Assembly: GCA_017527625.1 (NCBI GenBank)
Contig: JAFXPV010000087.1
Coordinates: forward strand, 1-33,244
Source: Bacteroidales bacterium
GTDB taxonomy: Bacteria > Bacteroidota > Bacteroidia > Bacteroidales > UBA932
Direction of reading: 5' to 3'
DNA: 33,244 nucleotides
The position numbers and the translations under genes are program-made. Below the pieces are notes generated by a model. It had not been told where the DNA came from. It made no database searches and worked only from the letters and a program-made list of their open reading frames with translations. Each line of letters starts with the position of its first letter. The first letter of the stretch is position 1. Positions 32,395-33,244 of the stretch are shown here, piece by piece.

Positions 32395-32536
32395 CGGTTT
32401 TAGATGTTATAACGAATTCTAAATTAAAAATGATAATCGGCATTCCCTCGCGCGCACGACGGAATTCGGAGATTATTAGGATGAAATTGGCGTTTTTGAG
32501 GATGAATTTTTATCTTTGGGGGACAGAATTAAAGAA
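32395..32536. promoter_or_regulatory. Divergent control region between the starch operon and the LytTR-type gene
   Basis: A 142-bp AT-rich gap that must contain the promoter of the starch operon. On the minus strand TAATTTAG (32426-32419), one mismatch from TAnnTTTG, lies 24 nt before the MFS ATG, but no -33 element is seen, as might fit an activator-dependent promoter. The plus-strand side has a well-formed promoter. Confidence 0.5.
32487..32518 (+). promoter_or_regulatory. Promoter of the LytTR-type regulator gene
   Basis: TTG (32487-32489), a 21-nt spacer and TATCTTTG (32511-32518, exact TAnnTTTG) match the Bacteroides -33/-7 consensus. The ATG follows at 32537. Confidence 0.6.
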
Positions 32537-33244
32537 ATGGGAGGACTTTCAAGAAAAACTGCATTCTGGCTGGTGATTGTTTTTACAGCTCTGCACGCCC
32601 TGACCTGCGTCGCGTGCCGTGCGATGGGGACTGAGGACACCCAGGCGCTGACTTTGCTGACGCTGGCGATGGTCTTTATCCTTTGCTACCAGTTCGGACT
32701 CAATATCTTTTTCATCCTGGTGGCACTTGTCCTGGTCAATGTGCTAGCCTATCTGATTGGTAATGCCCTCCCGGCGGTGCTGATTCCGCTTGTGGGGGAG
32801 AGTATGTGGGTGAATGCGATTTCAACAGCCCTGACTACGCTGGTCCTCGGCTTCGCCTTGCTCATAGCCCTGCGTTTCCTTTCGAAGAACAGACATTTCA
32901 GCAATATGATGCGCCGCCCCGAGTTGTCGGCAGCGCCCCCAAAAGAGTACCGCCAGCGCTGGATCGTAAGGCTTGGAGACCGCATCGTCCCCGTCCAGAC
33001 ATCACAGATCGCCTGTTTCTACTCCAAAGACAAATGCAACTACCTGATGACGTCAGACGGCCAGAAGTATATTGTGGACTCGACGATGGACGATATAATG
33101 AAGGGTCTCGATCCGGGCCGGTTCTTCCGCATCAACCGCAGCTGCATCCCTGCCCTGTCGGCAATAGAAAGCGCTGTCGTGAGCGCGGGCCGCTACAAGG
33201 TCGAAATCAATCCCCAACCCGAGGATGTTTCTACGCTTGTCACC
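32537..33244 (+). CDS. Membrane-anchored LytTR-type DNA-binding regulator (partial, 3' end beyond window)
   Basis: I translated this open frame from the ATG at 32537 to the window edge: 236 codons without a stop. Residues 10-115 hold about four membrane helices. A LytTR domain starts near residue 141 with R-W-I-V-R-L-G-D-R-I-V-P-V-Q, then I-A-C-F-Y-S-K-D-K-C-N-Y-L, the D-G-Q-K-Y-I-V-D-S-T-M-D-D-I block and the hallmark L-D-P-G-R-F-F-R-I-N-R-S (191-202). No receiver domain is present, so it is not a standard response regulator; it is a membrane-bound LytTR protein. Its gene is divergent from the starch operon and shares its control region, making it a candidate regulator. Its own partners may lie to the right of the window. 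Confidence 0.85.
   Translation, partial: MGGLSRKTAFWLVIVFTALHALTCVACRAMGTEDTQALTLLTLAMVFILCYQFGLNIFFILVALVLVNVLAYLIGNALPAVLIPLVGESMWVNAISTALTTLVLGFALLIALRFLSKNRHFSNMMRRPELSAAPPKEYRQRWIVRLGDRIVPVQTSQIACFYSKDKCNYLMTSDGQKYIVDSTMDDIMKGLDPGRFFRINRSCIPALSAIESAVVSAGRYKVEINPQPEDVSTLVT

Overview
The window looks like a chromosomal segment of a Bacteroidota member, most likely order Bacteroidales. The evidence is a complete SusC/SusD glycan-uptake system, several Bacteroidota-restricted families (DUF4270, DUF4294, DUF3098, a short GT5-only 'glycogen synthase'), -7 elements of the TAnnTTTG type, and an almost complete lack of Shine-Dalgarno sites. I cannot fix the family or genus. I see no tRNA, rRNA, CRISPR array, insertion sequence or prophage gene.

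Bases 1-11333 are mostly housekeeping genes in short operons. In order they are: a partial nucleotidyltransferase translationally coupled to an LPG-synthase-like membrane protein (minus); a PfkB-family kinase (plus); acpP (minus) divergent from purN and a DUF4294 secreted protein (plus); a GT5 glycogen-synthase-like protein overlapping a DUF4270 lipoprotein (minus); the plus-strand run ftsX, DUF3098, uppP, lpxH-like, K+ channel; and a minus-strand regulatory operon of a DUF6249-like membrane protein, an ECF sigma factor and a small two-helix membrane protein.

Bases 11440-32394 hold one tightly packed minus-strand gene run that is a complete starch/maltodextrin utilisation locus. In transcription order it encodes an inner-membrane MFS maltodextrin/maltose transporter, SusC, SusD, a very large SusE/SusF-type starch-binding lipoprotein with eight repeated modules, a SusG-like GH13 amylase with a BACON domain and a CBM58-like insertion, a SusA-like GH13 lipoprotein, a GH2 beta-galactosidase-like enzyme, a second small GH13 lipoprotein, a SusB-like GH97 alpha-glucosidase, and a cytoplasmic GH77 4-alpha-glucanotransferase. 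Read as a pathway, starch is bound and cut at the cell surface, oligosaccharides enter through SusCD, are trimmed in the periplasm, and glucose or maltose crosses the inner membrane by the MFS carrier; MalQ then rearranges maltodextrins in the cytoplasm. Gaps between genes are 2-71 bp, or the genes overlap.

The classic regulator SusR is not in the window. Instead, a membrane-anchored LytTR-type DNA-binding protein starts divergently at 32537 and runs off the right edge; it is a positional candidate for control of the locus.

The most unusual item is the 952-residue SusE/F-like lipoprotein. It appears to merge the jobs of SusE and SusF into one protein, with two modules of one subtype, an acidic Glu-Pro linker, then six modules of another subtype. 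Two adjacent modules are still near-identical at the DNA level with a 273-bp period.
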